From PALSA-505 sp036267135 (lineage in GTDB: Bacteria; Actinomycetota; Actinomycetes; Streptosporangiales; Streptosporangiaceae), in NCBI GenBank assembly GCA_036267135.1, contig DATAWQ010000068.1:1-64000 (forward strand): 64,000 bases of DNA, given 5' to 3'. Made by a program: the position numbers and the translations under genes. Position 1 is the first letter of the stretch. The number at the start of each line of letters is the position of its first letter. Below are positions 17,478 to 26,129 of this stretch, piece after piece. The notes under the pieces were generated by a model. That model saw nothing but the letters and a program-made list of their open reading frames with translations, did no database searches and had not been told where the DNA came from.

Positions 17478-19117
17478 GCGCCGGAACGACGACGCCGGTG
17501 CGGCCCGATGATGCGGCTGGGGCGGCAAGATTTGGTTTCCTGAACGGCTTCGCCTCGTTGCTCAGAGCGGAATGGATCAAGTTCAGGTCGGTCAGGGGCT
17601 GGGTGATCGGGATGATCGTCGCGGTCGTGGTCATGGAGTTCATGGGACTGTTCCTGGCCCAGGCGCACGTCGGTTGCCAGGTTTCTGGTGGACCGGCCAA
17701 GAGCGGGGCGGCGTGCGTTCAGCCCATGCCGCTGGGGCCGGGCGGCGAGGCGGTGAACGATCAGTACTACTTCGTGCACCAGCCGCTAGGGTCCAGCGGC
17801 ACCCTCACCGTGCGGCTGACGTCGCTGACCGGGTGGTACGGGGGTAACGGGGGCGTGCCCGCCGCGCCCAGCAATCCGCTGGCGGGCCTCCAGCGCGGCC
17901 TGCAGCCGTGGTCCAAGGCCGGGATCATCATCACCGACAGCACCAAGCAGGGGTCCGCGTACGCGGCGATCATGTCAACCGGCAGCCACGGCGTGGCCAT
18001 GCAGTACAACTACACGTCGTCGGTGGCCGGGCGGCCGGGTGCGGTCGGGCCGGCGTCGCCGCGGTGGCTGCGGCTGGTGCGTTCCGGGGACGCGATCAGC
18101 GGCTACGACTCAGCCGACGGGGCGCACTGGACCCTGGTCGGGGCCGCGCACCTGGCCGGGCTGGCCGACACCGTGCAGGCCGGGATGTTCGCCACCTCGC
18201 CCCAGCACACGCAGGTGACCCAGTTCGTTGGCCACTCGCAAGGGCAGATCAGCCCGAGCCTGGCCACCGGGGTGTTCGACCACGTCCGGCTGTCCGGCGG
18301 TTCGGCTGGCGGGGGTGGCGCGTGGACCGGGGACAACGTCGGGAGCAATCAGCCGTTCGGGCCCGGATCCACGCAAGCCGAGACGTTCCACCAGGCCGGG
18401 GGGCGGTTCACGATCACCGGGTCCGGCGACATCGCCCCCGTGGTGAACGGGATGGGCAGCGGGCCCACCGCGTCCATCTCCCAGCACTTGATCGGCACGT
18501 TCGCGGGGCTGATCGCGGTGGCGGTGGTGGCGGTCATGTTCATGACCGCGGAGTACCGGCGGGGCCTGATCCGGCTCACGCTGGCGGCCAGCCCGCGCCG
18601 GTGGCGGGTGCTGGTGGCGAAGGCCGTCGTGGTGGGCGCGGTGTCGTTCGTGGCGGGACTGGTGGCCGCGGTCATCGCGGTGCCGATCGGGGCCCATATC
18701 GACCACGTCAACGGGCTGTACGTGTTCCAGGCCTCGGCGGCGACCACGGCGCGGGTGCTGGCCGGGACGGGCCTGCTGCTGGCCGTCATGGCCGTGCTCG
18801 CGCTGGCCATCGGCAGCATGGTGCGGCGCAGCGCGGTCGCGGTCACCGCCGTGATCGTGGGAATCGTGGTGCCTTACTTCCTGGGCGTCGCCCAGGTGCT
18901 GCCCACCAGCGCGTCGGAGTGGCTGATGCGGGTCACCCCGGCCGCGGGCTTCTCCGTTCAGCAGAGCCTGGTGGTGTATCCGCAGGTCACCAACTCCTAC
19001 ACGACGCCGAACGGCTACTACCCGCTGGGGCCGTGGGGCGGGTTCGCGGTGCTGTGCGGCTGGGCTCTGGTCGCGATGGCCGGGGCCGTGTACCTGCTGC
19101 GCCGGAGGGACGCATGA
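17474..19117 (+). CDS. ABC-2 type permease with large inserted extracytoplasmic domain
   Basis: 547 residues. One membrane helix near residues 45-65, then about 270 residues outside the membrane (80-330), then five more helices from about residue 335 to the end, with the AEYRRGLIRLTLAASPRR coupling segment. The outside domain (SKAGIIITDSTKQGSAYAAI, WLRLVRSGDAISGYDSADGAHW, ..AGMFATSP) looks like a concanavalin-type jelly roll related to DUF1349 domains. ABC-2 permeases of this type usually lack such a domain, so it may bind a glycan or peptide and hand it on or block it (inference). Start GTG overlaps the ATPase stop; the stop overlaps the next permease. Confidence 0.88.
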   Translation: MSAGTTTPVRPDDAAGAARFGFLNGFASLLRAEWIKFRSVRGWVIGMIVAVVVMEFMGLFLAQAHVGCQVSGGPAKSGAACVQPMPLGPGGEAVNDQYYFVHQPLGSSGTLTVRLTSLTGWYGGNGGVPAAPSNPLAGLQRGLQPWSKAGIIITDSTKQGSAYAAIMSTGSHGVAMQYNYTSSVAGRPGAVGPASPRWLRLVRSGDAISGYDSADGAHWTLVGAAHLAGLADTVQAGMFATSPQHTQVTQFVGHSQGQISPSLATGVFDHVRLSGGSAGGGGAWTGDNVGSNQPFGPGSTQAETFHQAGGRFTITGSGDIAPVVNGMGSGPTASISQHLIGTFAGLIAVAVVAVMFMTAEYRRGLIRLTLAASPRRWRVLVAKAVVVGAVSFVAGLVAAVIAVPIGAHIDHVNGLYVFQASAATTARVLAGTGLLLAVMAVLALAIGSMVRRSAVAVTAVIVGIVVPYFLGVAQVLPTSASEWLMRVTPAAGFSVQQSLVVYPQVTNSYTTPNGYYPLGPWGGFAVLCGWALVAMAGAVYLLRRRDA

Positions 19118-19917
19118 ACATGACACTGGCGGTGCGGCGGGACGCGCTGCACGCGGAGTGGACCAAGCTGCGCACGGTGTCAGGGCCGGCCTGGCTGCTG
19201 GCCGGGCTGGTGGCGGCCACGGTGGGGGTGGGCGCCGCGGTGGACGCCGCCTCCCGCTGCCCGGCGGGCGAGGTGTGCCAGGTGGACACGGCCAAGCTCA
19301 CGTTCACCGGGATCGACCTCGGGCAGGCGGTCGTCGCCATCCTGGCCGTACTGGCCTTCAGCAACGAGTACAGCAACGGCATGATCCGGGTGACGCTGGC
19401 CGCGATGCCCCGGCGGGGGCTGGTGCTCGCGGCTAAGGCGGCCCTGGTCACCGGCCTGGTCCTGGTGGCGGGGGCGGTCGGCGTGCTCGGGTCGCTGCTG
19501 GCCGGGCGGCTCATGCTGCCCGGCCACGGGTACACCGTGGCCCGGGGGTTCACGGCGCTGTCGCTGAGCGACGGGCCGATGCTGCGGGCAGCGGCCGGAT
19601 CCATCCTGTACCTCGGGCTGATCGCGCTGCTCAGCCTCGGCGTGGCCGCCCTGGTCCGGGAGGCGGCGGTGGCCATCGGGGTGGTGCTGGCGCTGCTTTA
19701 CCTGTTCCCGATCATCGTCGCCTCGGTCGGCGCCGACCCGCACTGGCAGCGGCACCTGGAACAGATCGGGCCGATGCAGGCGGGGCTGTACATCCAGGCC
19801 ACCACCAACCTGCACGCCCTGCCGCTCAGCCCCTGGGCCGGCCTCGGCGTGCTCGCTCTTTGGTCTGCTGGGGCCCTGCTGCTCGGCGCCCTATCCCTCA
19901 GCCTCCGCGACGCCTGA
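19114..19917 (+). CDS. ABC-2 type permease, second subunit
   Basis: 267 residues from ATG 19114, which overlaps the stop of the previous permease (ATGA); a much longer upstream reading frame is only an out-of-frame shadow of that gene. Six hydrophobic segments, with ALHAEWTKLRTV before the first helix and EYSNGMIRVTLAAMPRR before the third, the same coupling motif as its neighbour. Forms the exporter with the ATPase at 16557-17477. No large outside domain here, so the subunits are specialised. Confidence 0.92.
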   Translation: MNMTLAVRRDALHAEWTKLRTVSGPAWLLAGLVAATVGVGAAVDAASRCPAGEVCQVDTAKLTFTGIDLGQAVVAILAVLAFSNEYSNGMIRVTLAAMPRRGLVLAAKAALVTGLVLVAGAVGVLGSLLAGRLMLPGHGYTVARGFTALSLSDGPMLRAAAGSILYLGLIALLSLGVAALVREAAVAIGVVLALLYLFPIIVASVGADPHWQRHLEQIGPMQAGLYIQATTNLHALPLSPWAGLGVLALWSAGALLLGALSLSLRDA

Positions 19918-19921
19918 CACC

Positions 19922-20149
19922 TTCTACGACCAGCCGATGACCGCCGGCGCCATCTACACCGTGGCCGGCAACGGCACCCAGGGGTTCTCCGGCGAGGGCG
20001 GACCAGCCACCAACGCCGAACTCGAAGACCCGAACGGGGTGACGGTGGACAGCGCAGGCAACCTAGTCATCGCCGACACCGGCAACAACCGGATCCGGGT
20101 GCGAAGCCCGCGCGTGGTCTCCTCGAAACCCGTGCAGCCCCGTACGTGA
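19922..20149 (+). pseudogene. NHL-repeat protein remnant
   Basis: The frame FYDQPMTAGAIYTVAGNG..GFSGEGGPATNAELEDPNGV..AGNLVIADTGNNRIR is one and a half NHL repeats of the secreted type, with no signal peptide before it and only unrelated residues after residue 58. Full NHL proteins carry several such repeats, so this is a decayed fragment. It starts 5 bases after the permease stop and ends inside a strong hairpin. Confidence 0.75.
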
Positions 20150-20167
20150 AGTGCGGGGCTGCACGGG
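20129..20167. terminator. Strong hairpin, probable bidirectional terminator
   Basis: Perfect 14-bp stem (20129-20142 with 20154-20167) and 11-base loop, no T tract. It sits between the plus-strand ABC operon/NHL remnant and a minus-strand fragment, so it could end transcription from both sides. Confidence 0.7.
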
Positions 20168-20182
20168 TCTGGCGGCGCGAGC

Positions 20183-20461
20183 TCAGGGGCGTTTGGGGAG
20201 GTTGTTGACGATCGTCGACTGGACGGCCATGGCTTCGCGGTCGTAGCGGGGGCCGACCGCCTGGACGTTTATGCCGAGCGGCTGGAAGGTGGTGCGGCTG
20301 AAGATGCCGGTCCAGGCCCCACTTCGCCCGAAATGGACACGGATTCCCACGCAGACCCGGCCCAGTATGTCGGTCACCTTGGGCACGACGGTCAAGCCAG
20401 GTACATCTGCGAGTGCGTGGTACATCGCCGCCTGCTGAGCAGGGGTCAGGTCGACATGCAT
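20183..20461 (-). pseudogene. C-terminal fragment resembling CU044_5270-family proteins
   Basis: 92 codons: LTPAQQAAMYHALADVPGLTVVPKVTDILGR.. matches the C-terminal end (LYRALA..PGV.V...VTDAAGR) of a family of long actinobacterial proteins usually encoded beside ECF sigma factors. The membrane segment and N-terminal 250 or so residues are missing. The upstream side runs into an unrelated acetyltransferase fragment on the other strand. I call it a remnant, though a small expressed protein cannot be excluded. Confidence 0.6.
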
Positions 20462-20490
20462 CAGCAGGTCGCGATAAGCGGCACCGTGGC

Positions 20491-20715
20491 CAGGGCGTCG
20501 CCCGGGCCGGGCTCGAGGGCGCGCTCGCGCTGATCGCCGCGGCCGGAGGTGGTCTGGTCGAAGCCATCTCCGAGACCACGGCCGGCCGTACGGCTCAGGA
20601 CCGGTTCCTGTTCAGCGCCACGGTCGAACTGTTCGAGGACTGCGGGTTCGCGCGCGGCCGGCAGGTCGGCAAGCACGCCTGGACCGTGAGCCGGGAGGTC
20701 GCTCCCACGGCCTGA
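20491..20715 (+). pseudogene. GNAT acetyltransferase C-terminal remnant
   Basis: The frame GGGLVEAISETTAGR..FLFSATVELFEDCGFARGRQVGKHAW is the last 60 residues of a GNAT acetyltransferase (the TVELFEDCGF and GKHAW motifs). The acetyl-CoA-binding motif and the N-terminal half are absent, and no convincing start precedes it. Confidence 0.7.
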
Positions 20716-20752
20716 TTCGGGCCCCGGTTAGGTGGCGTGGGTGGGTGGCCCG

Positions 20753-20801
20753 GCGCAGCCGTTCAGGTTGAATTCTGTTTTGGCTTAATGAACGGCTGCG
20801 C
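20753..20801. repeat. Dispersed element copies 2 and 3 as an inverted pair
   Basis: GCGCAGCCGTTCA (20753-20765) and its exact reverse complement (20789-20801) face each other across a 23-base AT-rich spacer, making a perfect 13-bp stem. The pair borders the remnant region on its right side, just before the lectin gene's promoter area. Confidence 0.85.
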
Positions 20802-20830
20802 ACAACCTGGACAGGCGCTGCTGAAGTGTG

Positions 20831-20860
20831 TAATCGTTACCTGGATTAATCGTTATCTGG
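20831..20860 (+). promoter_or_regulatory. Direct repeat TAATCGTTAYCTGG, two copies 16 bp apart
   Basis: Copies at 20831-20844 and 20847-20860 differ at one base. They lie about 100 bases upstream of the lectin start in an AT-rich stretch, suiting an activator or repressor site for that gene. Confidence 0.45.
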
Positions 20861-20957
20861 CGTCACGATCCCTGACGATCATCCGATAGCGGGCCGTCAG
20901 GTATGGGGCACGCCCACCAGAGCGCCGGTATCAGCCCGGCTAACCGAAGGAGTCACG

Positions 20958-21512
20958 ATGGGAGCAGAACCTACCCGCTGCGCGTTCGCTGGCATGCTGA
21001 CTGCGCTGGCCGCCGGGCTCGCGCTGCTGGTCCCTGCCGCCAGTGCGGGTGCCAGTGTCATCCCGCAGGCCACGAGCCGGCCCGATGACGTCGTGCTCAT
21101 CCAGAACGTTGCCACCGGCAAGTGCCTGGACATGACCGGCGATTCCAAGAGCGAAGGCGCTGAGCCCCAGCTCTGGACGTGCAACGGGAACGAACAGCAG
21201 CGATGGGAATTCGATGCGGTCGGGAGTTATTACCTGGTCGTGGACGACGCCTCCGGCCTGTGCTTGTCGATCAGCGGTAACGACACGCAGCCCGGCGGCG
21301 AAGTTATCCAGTGGCCCTGCAACCAAAGCGGTGGCGACGCCTGGGAGCTGTGGCAAAAGCAGACACTCAATATGCCCTCTGGGCAGTACCGGCTCGCAAA
21401 TCTGGGTGACGGGCTCGATGTCATGCAGCCCTCGGGATGTGGGACCGCGAACGGCACCAAGATGTTCGTGAACGTCGCCACCGATTGTTCCGACAACATC
21501 TGGCACACCTAG
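20958..21512 (+). CDS. Secreted ricin-type beta-trefoil lectin
   Basis: 184 residues. Signal peptide at about 1-30 (MLTALAAGLALLVPAASAGA). The rest is one beta-trefoil: LIQNVATGKCLDMTG, QLWTCNGNEQQRWEF and a second GLCLSISG..IQWPCNQSGGDAWELW unit, the QxW and CLDxxG signatures of RICIN carbohydrate-binding domains. There is no catalytic domain, so it is a free-standing sugar-binding protein. AAGGAG lies 8 bases before the ATG. A perfect hairpin follows the stop. Ligand unknown. Confidence 0.92.
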   Translation: MGAEPTRCAFAGMLTALAAGLALLVPAASAGASVIPQATSRPDDVVLIQNVATGKCLDMTGDSKSEGAEPQLWTCNGNEQQRWEFDAVGSYYLVVDDASGLCLSISGNDTQPGGEVIQWPCNQSGGDAWELWQKQTLNMPSGQYRLANLGDGLDVMQPSGCGTANGTKMFVNVATDCSDNIWHT

Positions 21513-21518
21513 ACCGTA

Positions 21519-21552
21519 CGGATCCCGGTCGGCGTGCGCCGACCGGGATCCG
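21519..21552. terminator. Intrinsic hairpin after the lectin gene
   Basis: Perfect 15-bp stem (21519-21533 with 21538-21552), GTGC loop, 7 bases past the stop codon. No T tract, as is usual in actinomycetes. Confidence 0.8.
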
Positions 21553-21603
21553 GGCCTGGCTATCCGGAAGCAGAACGTCCGCAATGGCCGCTAGCGTCGC
21601 GCC

Positions 21604-22176
21604 ATGACCAACATCGACTACCCCTGGGAACCACCACTGGCCGGCACCGAGGCCGAGCACCTGACCGGTGCACTGGACCGGCTGCGCACCACCTTCCGCT
21701 GGAAGGCGGACGACCTCGACGCTGACGGGCTGCAGACCCGCGTCGGCGCGTCCTCGCTGACCATCGGCGGCCTGCTCAAGCATCTGGCCATCTGTGAGGA
21801 CTACAAGTTCAGCACCAAGCTGACCGGGGAGCCGCTGGGCGCGCCGTGGGTTGGCCTCGGCTGGGACGGCAGCGACGACGAGTGGGAGTTCACCACGGCC
21901 AGGGACGATTCGCCGGAGCAGCTCTACGCGCTCTGGGACGGCGCCGTCGAACGCGCCCGCGGCCGGGTGAGCGCTGCCCTGGCCGAGGGCGGGCTTGACC
22001 AGCTCGTCCACGACACCGGGCCCGATGGCGCCCAGGCCAGCCTGCGCCGCCTGGTGTGCGACATGATCGAAGAATACGGTCGGCACACCGGGCACGCCGA
22101 TCTGCTCCGCGAGGCCGTGGATGGACGAGTCGGCGAGGATCCTCCGGCCGGATGGCGCGCGAAATCGGGAGGGTAG
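21604..22176 (+). CDS. DinB/DUF664-family protein
   Basis: 190 residues; four-helix DinB-like fold. Typical motifs are ALDRLRTTFRWKADDL, the LTIGGLLKHLAICEDYK segment with a metal-type His, and EEYGRHTGHADLLREAVDGRVGEDP at the C-terminus with two more His. The family includes thiol-dependent (mycothiol, bacillithiol) transferases. Single gene between the lectin and the dehydratase; substrate unknown. Confidence 0.92.
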   Translation: MTNIDYPWEPPLAGTEAEHLTGALDRLRTTFRWKADDLDADGLQTRVGASSLTIGGLLKHLAICEDYKFSTKLTGEPLGAPWVGLGWDGSDDEWEFTTARDDSPEQLYALWDGAVERARGRVSAALAEGGLDQLVHDTGPDGAQASLRRLVCDMIEEYGRHTGHADLLREAVDGRVGEDPPAGWRAKSGG

Positions 22177-22219
22177 CCCTGGCTTAGGCTGGCGACGCCG
22201 CCGAAGCCAGGAGAGGGCC

Positions 22220-23950
22220 ATGTCGCGTCCAGCCGCCAGTCGTCGCAGTAGTGAGTGGTTCGGGGCCAGCGGGCGGTCGGGGATGGTGTACCGGTCCTGG
22301 ATGCGCAGCCAGGGCTTCGGCCCGCAGGTGTTCGACGGCCGTCCGGTGATCGGGATCGCCACGACCTGGTCCGAGCTGGCCCCGTGTAACGCGCACCTGC
22401 ACCGGCTCGCCGAAGCGGTCAAGCGGGGCGTGTGGCAAAGCGGCGGGTTCCCGCTGGAGTTCCCCGTGCTGGCCACGGGCGAGACGCTGATGCGGCCGAC
22501 CGCGATGTTCTACCGCAACCTGCTGGCCATGGAGGCGGAGGAGCTGATCCGGGCCAACCCGCTCGACGGCGTGGTGCTGCTGTCCGGCTGCGACAAGACC
22601 ACACCGGGCCTGCTGATGGCGGCCGCGAGCGTGGATCTGCCCGCCGTCATGGTCACCGGCGGGCCGATGCTGAACGGCAAGTTCCGCGGTGCGGACGTCG
22701 GCTCCGGCACGCATGTGTGGAAGTTCGAGGCCGAGGTGCTGGCGGGCCGGATGACCGAGGCCGAGTGCCTGGCCGCCGAGGGCTGCATGGCCCGCTCGAA
22801 CGGGCACTGCATGACGATGGGCACCGCCTCGACGATGGCCTGCATGGCCGAGGCGCTGGGCATGCAGTTGCCGGGCTCGGCGGCCTGGCCAGCGGTGGAC
22901 GCAAGGCGTTTCGAGACCGCCCAGGAGGCCGGGGCCCGGGCCGTGGCGCTGGTCGAGGAGGACCTTTGCCCCAGCCAGATCATGACCCGCGCCGCCTTCG
23001 AGAACGCGATCAGGGCCAACGCCGCGATCGGGGGTTCCACCAACGCGATCATCCACCTGCTGGCCATCGCGGGGCGGCTGGGCGTCCCGCTGAGGTTGGA
23101 CGACTTCGACGAGCTCGCGGGCTCGGTGCCGACCCTGGTGAACCTGATGCCCACCGGGAAGTTCCTGATGGAGGACTTCTGCTACGCCGGCGGTCTGCCC
23201 ACGGTGCTGGATGAGCTGGCCGGCGCGGGTCTGCTGCACACCGGCCAGATCACCGTGACCGGGCAGGGTATCGGCGCCAACGTGGCGGGCGCGCCCTGCT
23301 GGAACCGAGAGGTCATCCGGCCGTTCGGCGACCCGCTCCAGCCGCCCGGATCGGGCACCGCGGTGCTGCGCGGCAACCTGTGCCCCCGCGGCGCGGTGAT
23401 CAAGCAGTCGGCCGCCTCGCCCGCGCTGCTGACCCACCGCGGCCGGGCCCTGGTGTTCGACTCGCCCGAGGCCTACCACCAGGTGGCGGGCGACCCCGGT
23501 CTCGACGTGACCGCCGACGACGTCCTGGTCATCAGGGGAGCAGGGCCGCGTGGCTATCCCGGCATGCCCGAGGTGGCCAACGTCCCGCTGCCGGCCAAAC
23601 TGCTCCGCCAGGGGGTCACCGACATGGTCCGGATCTGCGACGGCCGGATGAGCGGGACCGGCTACGGCACCGTGGTGCTACACGTGGCGCCCGAGTCAGC
23701 CGACGGCGGGCCCATCGCGCTGGTCCGCACCGGCGACGTCATCGCGCTGGATGTGCCCGGCCGGACCCTGACCCTCGACGTTGGCGACGACGAGCTGGAG
23801 CGCCGCCGCGCGTCCTGGACGCCGCCACCGATGCCGAGGACGGGGTACGCCTGGCTGTACACCCAGCACGTGCTGCAAGCCGATCAGGGGGCCGACTTCG
23901 GCTTCCTGGTCGGTTCCCGCGGCCACGACGTGCCGAGGGATTCCCACTGA
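22220..23950 (+). CDS. IlvD/Edd-family dehydratase
   Basis: 576 residues from ATG 22220 (AGGAG 6 bases upstream). Iron-sulfur cluster Cys candidates are visible in ELAPCNAHL, SGCDKTTPG and SNGHCMTMGTASTM; IGGSTNAIIHLLAIA and GRMSGTGYGTVVLHV are family signatures. The enzymes dehydrate a 2,3-dihydroxy acid: branched-chain precursors (IlvD), 6-phosphogluconate (Edd) or sugar acids such as arabonate and xylonate. The sequence is closer in style to the sugar-acid group (MARSNGHC, YHQVAGDP), and an aldose epimerase lies nearby, so a sugar-acid dehydratase is my preferred reading over IlvD. No other ilv gene is present. Confidence 0.9.
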   Translation: MSRPAASRRSSEWFGASGRSGMVYRSWMRSQGFGPQVFDGRPVIGIATTWSELAPCNAHLHRLAEAVKRGVWQSGGFPLEFPVLATGETLMRPTAMFYRNLLAMEAEELIRANPLDGVVLLSGCDKTTPGLLMAAASVDLPAVMVTGGPMLNGKFRGADVGSGTHVWKFEAEVLAGRMTEAECLAAEGCMARSNGHCMTMGTASTMACMAEALGMQLPGSAAWPAVDARRFETAQEAGARAVALVEEDLCPSQIMTRAAFENAIRANAAIGGSTNAIIHLLAIAGRLGVPLRLDDFDELAGSVPTLVNLMPTGKFLMEDFCYAGGLPTVLDELAGAGLLHTGQITVTGQGIGANVAGAPCWNREVIRPFGDPLQPPGSGTAVLRGNLCPRGAVIKQSAASPALLTHRGRALVFDSPEAYHQVAGDPGLDVTADDVLVIRGAGPRGYPGMPEVANVPLPAKLLRQGVTDMVRICDGRMSGTGYGTVVLHVAPESADGGPIALVRTGDVIALDVPGRTLTLDVGDDELERRRASWTPPPMPRTGYAWLYTQHVLQADQGADFGFLVGSRGHDVPRDSH

Positions 23951-24054
23951 ACGCGCCTCCGTGGTGGCTACGGACGGTGACGGAGGATGTGGAAAATTAC
24001 TACAGAGTTGGTGAAATTTCCACTAATCACGGCCGTAGACAGTTATGGTGCAAT

Positions 24055-24108
24055 TGCTGGCGGGGCTGACGGTCCCCCGCTCCCCAAGCAGCCCCGCCAG
24101 CATTTTTT
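24055..24108 (+). terminator. Rho-independent terminator with T tract
   Basis: 14-bp stem (24055-24068 with 24089-24102), 20-base loop and six Ts (24103-24108). It ends transcription from the dehydratase gene or of a short transcript starting in the AT-rich stretch at about 23990-24050, where GTGGAAA and TTTCCAC arms (23989-23995, 24017-24023) form another dyad. Confidence 0.85.
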
Positions 24109-24117
24109 CGCTGTAGC

Positions 24118-25095
24118 GTGACGGGCATGACGGGTGCCGCCAGCCCGCGGTCGCTGATCGTGACGGGGGTCGCGAGCCTGGCCGTCCGCCAGCCACTGAC
24201 CGGTCCCAGGGGCCCGGCGCGGATGGTCGCCGCGGGCCCGGGCGCGGTGTACCTGGAGCTTCCCGCGTCGGCTCCGGAACCCAGGGTGCTCGTGGTGGCC
24301 GCGGCCGACACCTCGCGGCTGCCCAACGCCGTCGCCGTCGCTCCCGAGGCGCTGGCCCACATCGCGACCAGCCCGCCCGGCGATGAGGCCTGGGTCGGGC
24401 GGGGCACCGTGCAGGCGGGGGAACTCACGGTCCGGGTGCTGCGGTGGTGGGATCCGTCCCCGGTGCTCGGGCCGCTGTCCCGGGTCCGGGTCGAGCAGGG
24501 CGCGGCCACGTTGCACCGGGCCTGCGTCGCCGCGAACTGCGGGGCCAGCCTGGCCGGTCACGACGCCCCGGCCGCGCTGGCCGGTTGCTCGGCCGAAGGC
24601 GACCTGGCCGGCGCCGTGGAGGCGGCGGAGCAGATGGTGGGGCTCGGCGTCGGGCTGGTGCCCGGCGGGGACAACATGATCAGCGGGCTGCTGCTCGCGC
24701 TGCGGCTGCTGGGCGGCGCGATCTCCGGCGGGACCAGAGCGGTCTGGCTGGCGGACTGGCTCGGCGCGGCGGTCACCTCGGACGCGGCGCGGCGGACGAC
24801 GTCGCTCGGGGCCACCTTGCTGTACTGCGCCGCGCACGGCCAGGCCACGGCGGAGGTGTCGGCCGTCCTGCACGGCTTGGCCGGCCAGGAGCCGCTCGGC
24901 CCGGCCACGCGGGCCCTGCTGGCCACCGGCCGCGTGCCAGCCACCGGTCGCGTGCCTGCCACCGCGCCCACGCCAGCCATCGGACCCGCACCAGCCAGTC
25001 AGGCGCTGACCGGGCCGGGGGCGGGCCCCGATCTGGCCTGGGGCCTGGTGGCCGGCTGCCGGGCGGCGGTGGCGCTGGCCTCGCCCGCCCGCTGA
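24118..25095 (+). CDS. DUF2877 protein (AllH/YlbF-like)
   Basis: 325 residues from GTG 24118; ATG 24127 is an equally possible start. The DUF2877 signature GLGxGLxPGGDNxxSG is present near residue 185. In Escherichia coli a DUF2877 protein (AllH, formerly YlbF) belongs to the oxamate carbamoyltransferase complex of allantoin breakdown, with FdrA and YlbE, but neither partner is here, so the function cannot be transferred with confidence. Residues about 268-290 form a low-complexity linker with repeated ATGRVP. The gene follows the terminator closely and probably has its own promoter in the AT-rich gap. Confidence 0.85.
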   Translation: MTGMTGAASPRSLIVTGVASLAVRQPLTGPRGPARMVAAGPGAVYLELPASAPEPRVLVVAAADTSRLPNAVAVAPEALAHIATSPPGDEAWVGRGTVQAGELTVRVLRWWDPSPVLGPLSRVRVEQGAATLHRACVAANCGASLAGHDAPAALAGCSAEGDLAGAVEAAEQMVGLGVGLVPGGDNMISGLLLALRLLGGAISGGTRAVWLADWLGAAVTSDAARRTTSLGATLLYCAAHGQATAEVSAVLHGLAGQEPLGPATRALLATGRVPATGRVPATAPTPAIGPAPASQALTGPGAGPDLAWGLVAGCRAAVALASPAR

Positions 25096-25177
25096 CCGCT
25101 CCTCGCGCCGCTCCTGGGGGCACCCCGCCCGGTGAGCCAAGCGGTCCCGCTGAGGTCGGCGGGCGGCGTCCGGCACA

Positions 25178-26125
25178 ATGGCGGCCATGCCTATCCCGCT
25201 CACCGGTACCCAGCACGAGATCTCCGCGGGCGACTACACCGCGACCGTGACCGAACTCGGCGCTGGCCTGCGCGAGCTGCGCCACCGCGGCCGGTCTCTG
25301 CTGGCCGGGTACGAGGTCGGCCAGCTACCGCCCGCCGGCGCGGGGCAGTTGCTGGCCCCTTGGCCGAACCGGGTGGACGGCGGCCGCTACTGCGTGGACG
25401 GCAGGCACTTCCAGCTCGACCTCAGCGAACCCGCGGCGGCCAACGCGATCCACGGCCTGACCCGGTGGGCCAACTGGACGCCGGACGAGCAGGACGAGGA
25501 CCGGGTGTGGCTGCACCACAACCTGCTCGGGCGGCCCGGTTACCCGTTCTGCCTGCACCTGGAGGCCGAATACCGGCTCGATCCCGAGGCCGGGCTGCGG
25601 TTCGAGCTGACCGCGCGCAACGACGGCAGCGAGCGCGCCCCCTACGGCACCGGATCGCATCCGTACCTGACCGCCGGGACGGCGCGCGTCGACGAATGCG
25701 AGCTGACCCTCCCGGCGGCGCGCTGGCAGCCGGCCAGCGACCGGGGCATACCGTTCGGGCCGGCCCAGGACGTCGGGGACAGCCCGTACGACTTCCGCAC
25801 GGCCCGCCCGATCGGCGATGTCCGGCTCGATCACGCGTTCACCGATCTGCTCCGGGACTCCGACGGGCGCGCCTCGGTCCGGCTGACCGGGCCCGTGAAG
25901 GGGGAAGGGGAGGTGGGTGGGGTGACGCTGTGGGTGGACGAGGGTTACCGGTGGCTGCAGGTGTTCACCGGCGACCCGCTGGACGAGCAGCACCGCAGGC
26001 GGGCGCTCGCGGTCGAGCCGATGAGCTGCCCGCCGAACGCCTTCGTCACCGGCACCGACCTGCTCGTCCTCGAGCCGGGCCAGACCGTCCGGCACTCCTG
26101 GGGTGTGCAGGCTCTCGCCGGATAA
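25178..26125 (+). CDS. Aldose 1-epimerase family protein
   Basis: 315 residues; ATG 25187 (MPIPLTGTQH) is a plausible later start. GalM-type beta-sandwich with catalytic-type residues: His in ANAIHGLTRW, His in GTGSHPYL and the C-terminal Glu in AVEPMSCPPNAF. These enzymes interconvert alpha and beta anomers of sugars. Cytoplasmic, no signal. Near a sugar-acid-type dehydratase, so the two might share a carbohydrate pathway (weak inference). Confidence 0.93.
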   Translation: MAAMPIPLTGTQHEISAGDYTATVTELGAGLRELRHRGRSLLAGYEVGQLPPAGAGQLLAPWPNRVDGGRYCVDGRHFQLDLSEPAAANAIHGLTRWANWTPDEQDEDRVWLHHNLLGRPGYPFCLHLEAEYRLDPEAGLRFELTARNDGSERAPYGTGSHPYLTAGTARVDECELTLPAARWQPASDRGIPFGPAQDVGDSPYDFRTARPIGDVRLDHAFTDLLRDSDGRASVRLTGPVKGEGEVGGVTLWVDEGYRWLQVFTGDPLDEQHRRRALAVEPMSCPPNAFVTGTDLLVLEPGQTVRHSWGVQALAG

Positions 26126-26129
26126 CGGC

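Noticed and set aside
24043..25203. Minus-strand frame of 386 codons
   Set aside because: Antisense of the DUF2877 gene, whose signature motif is clear.
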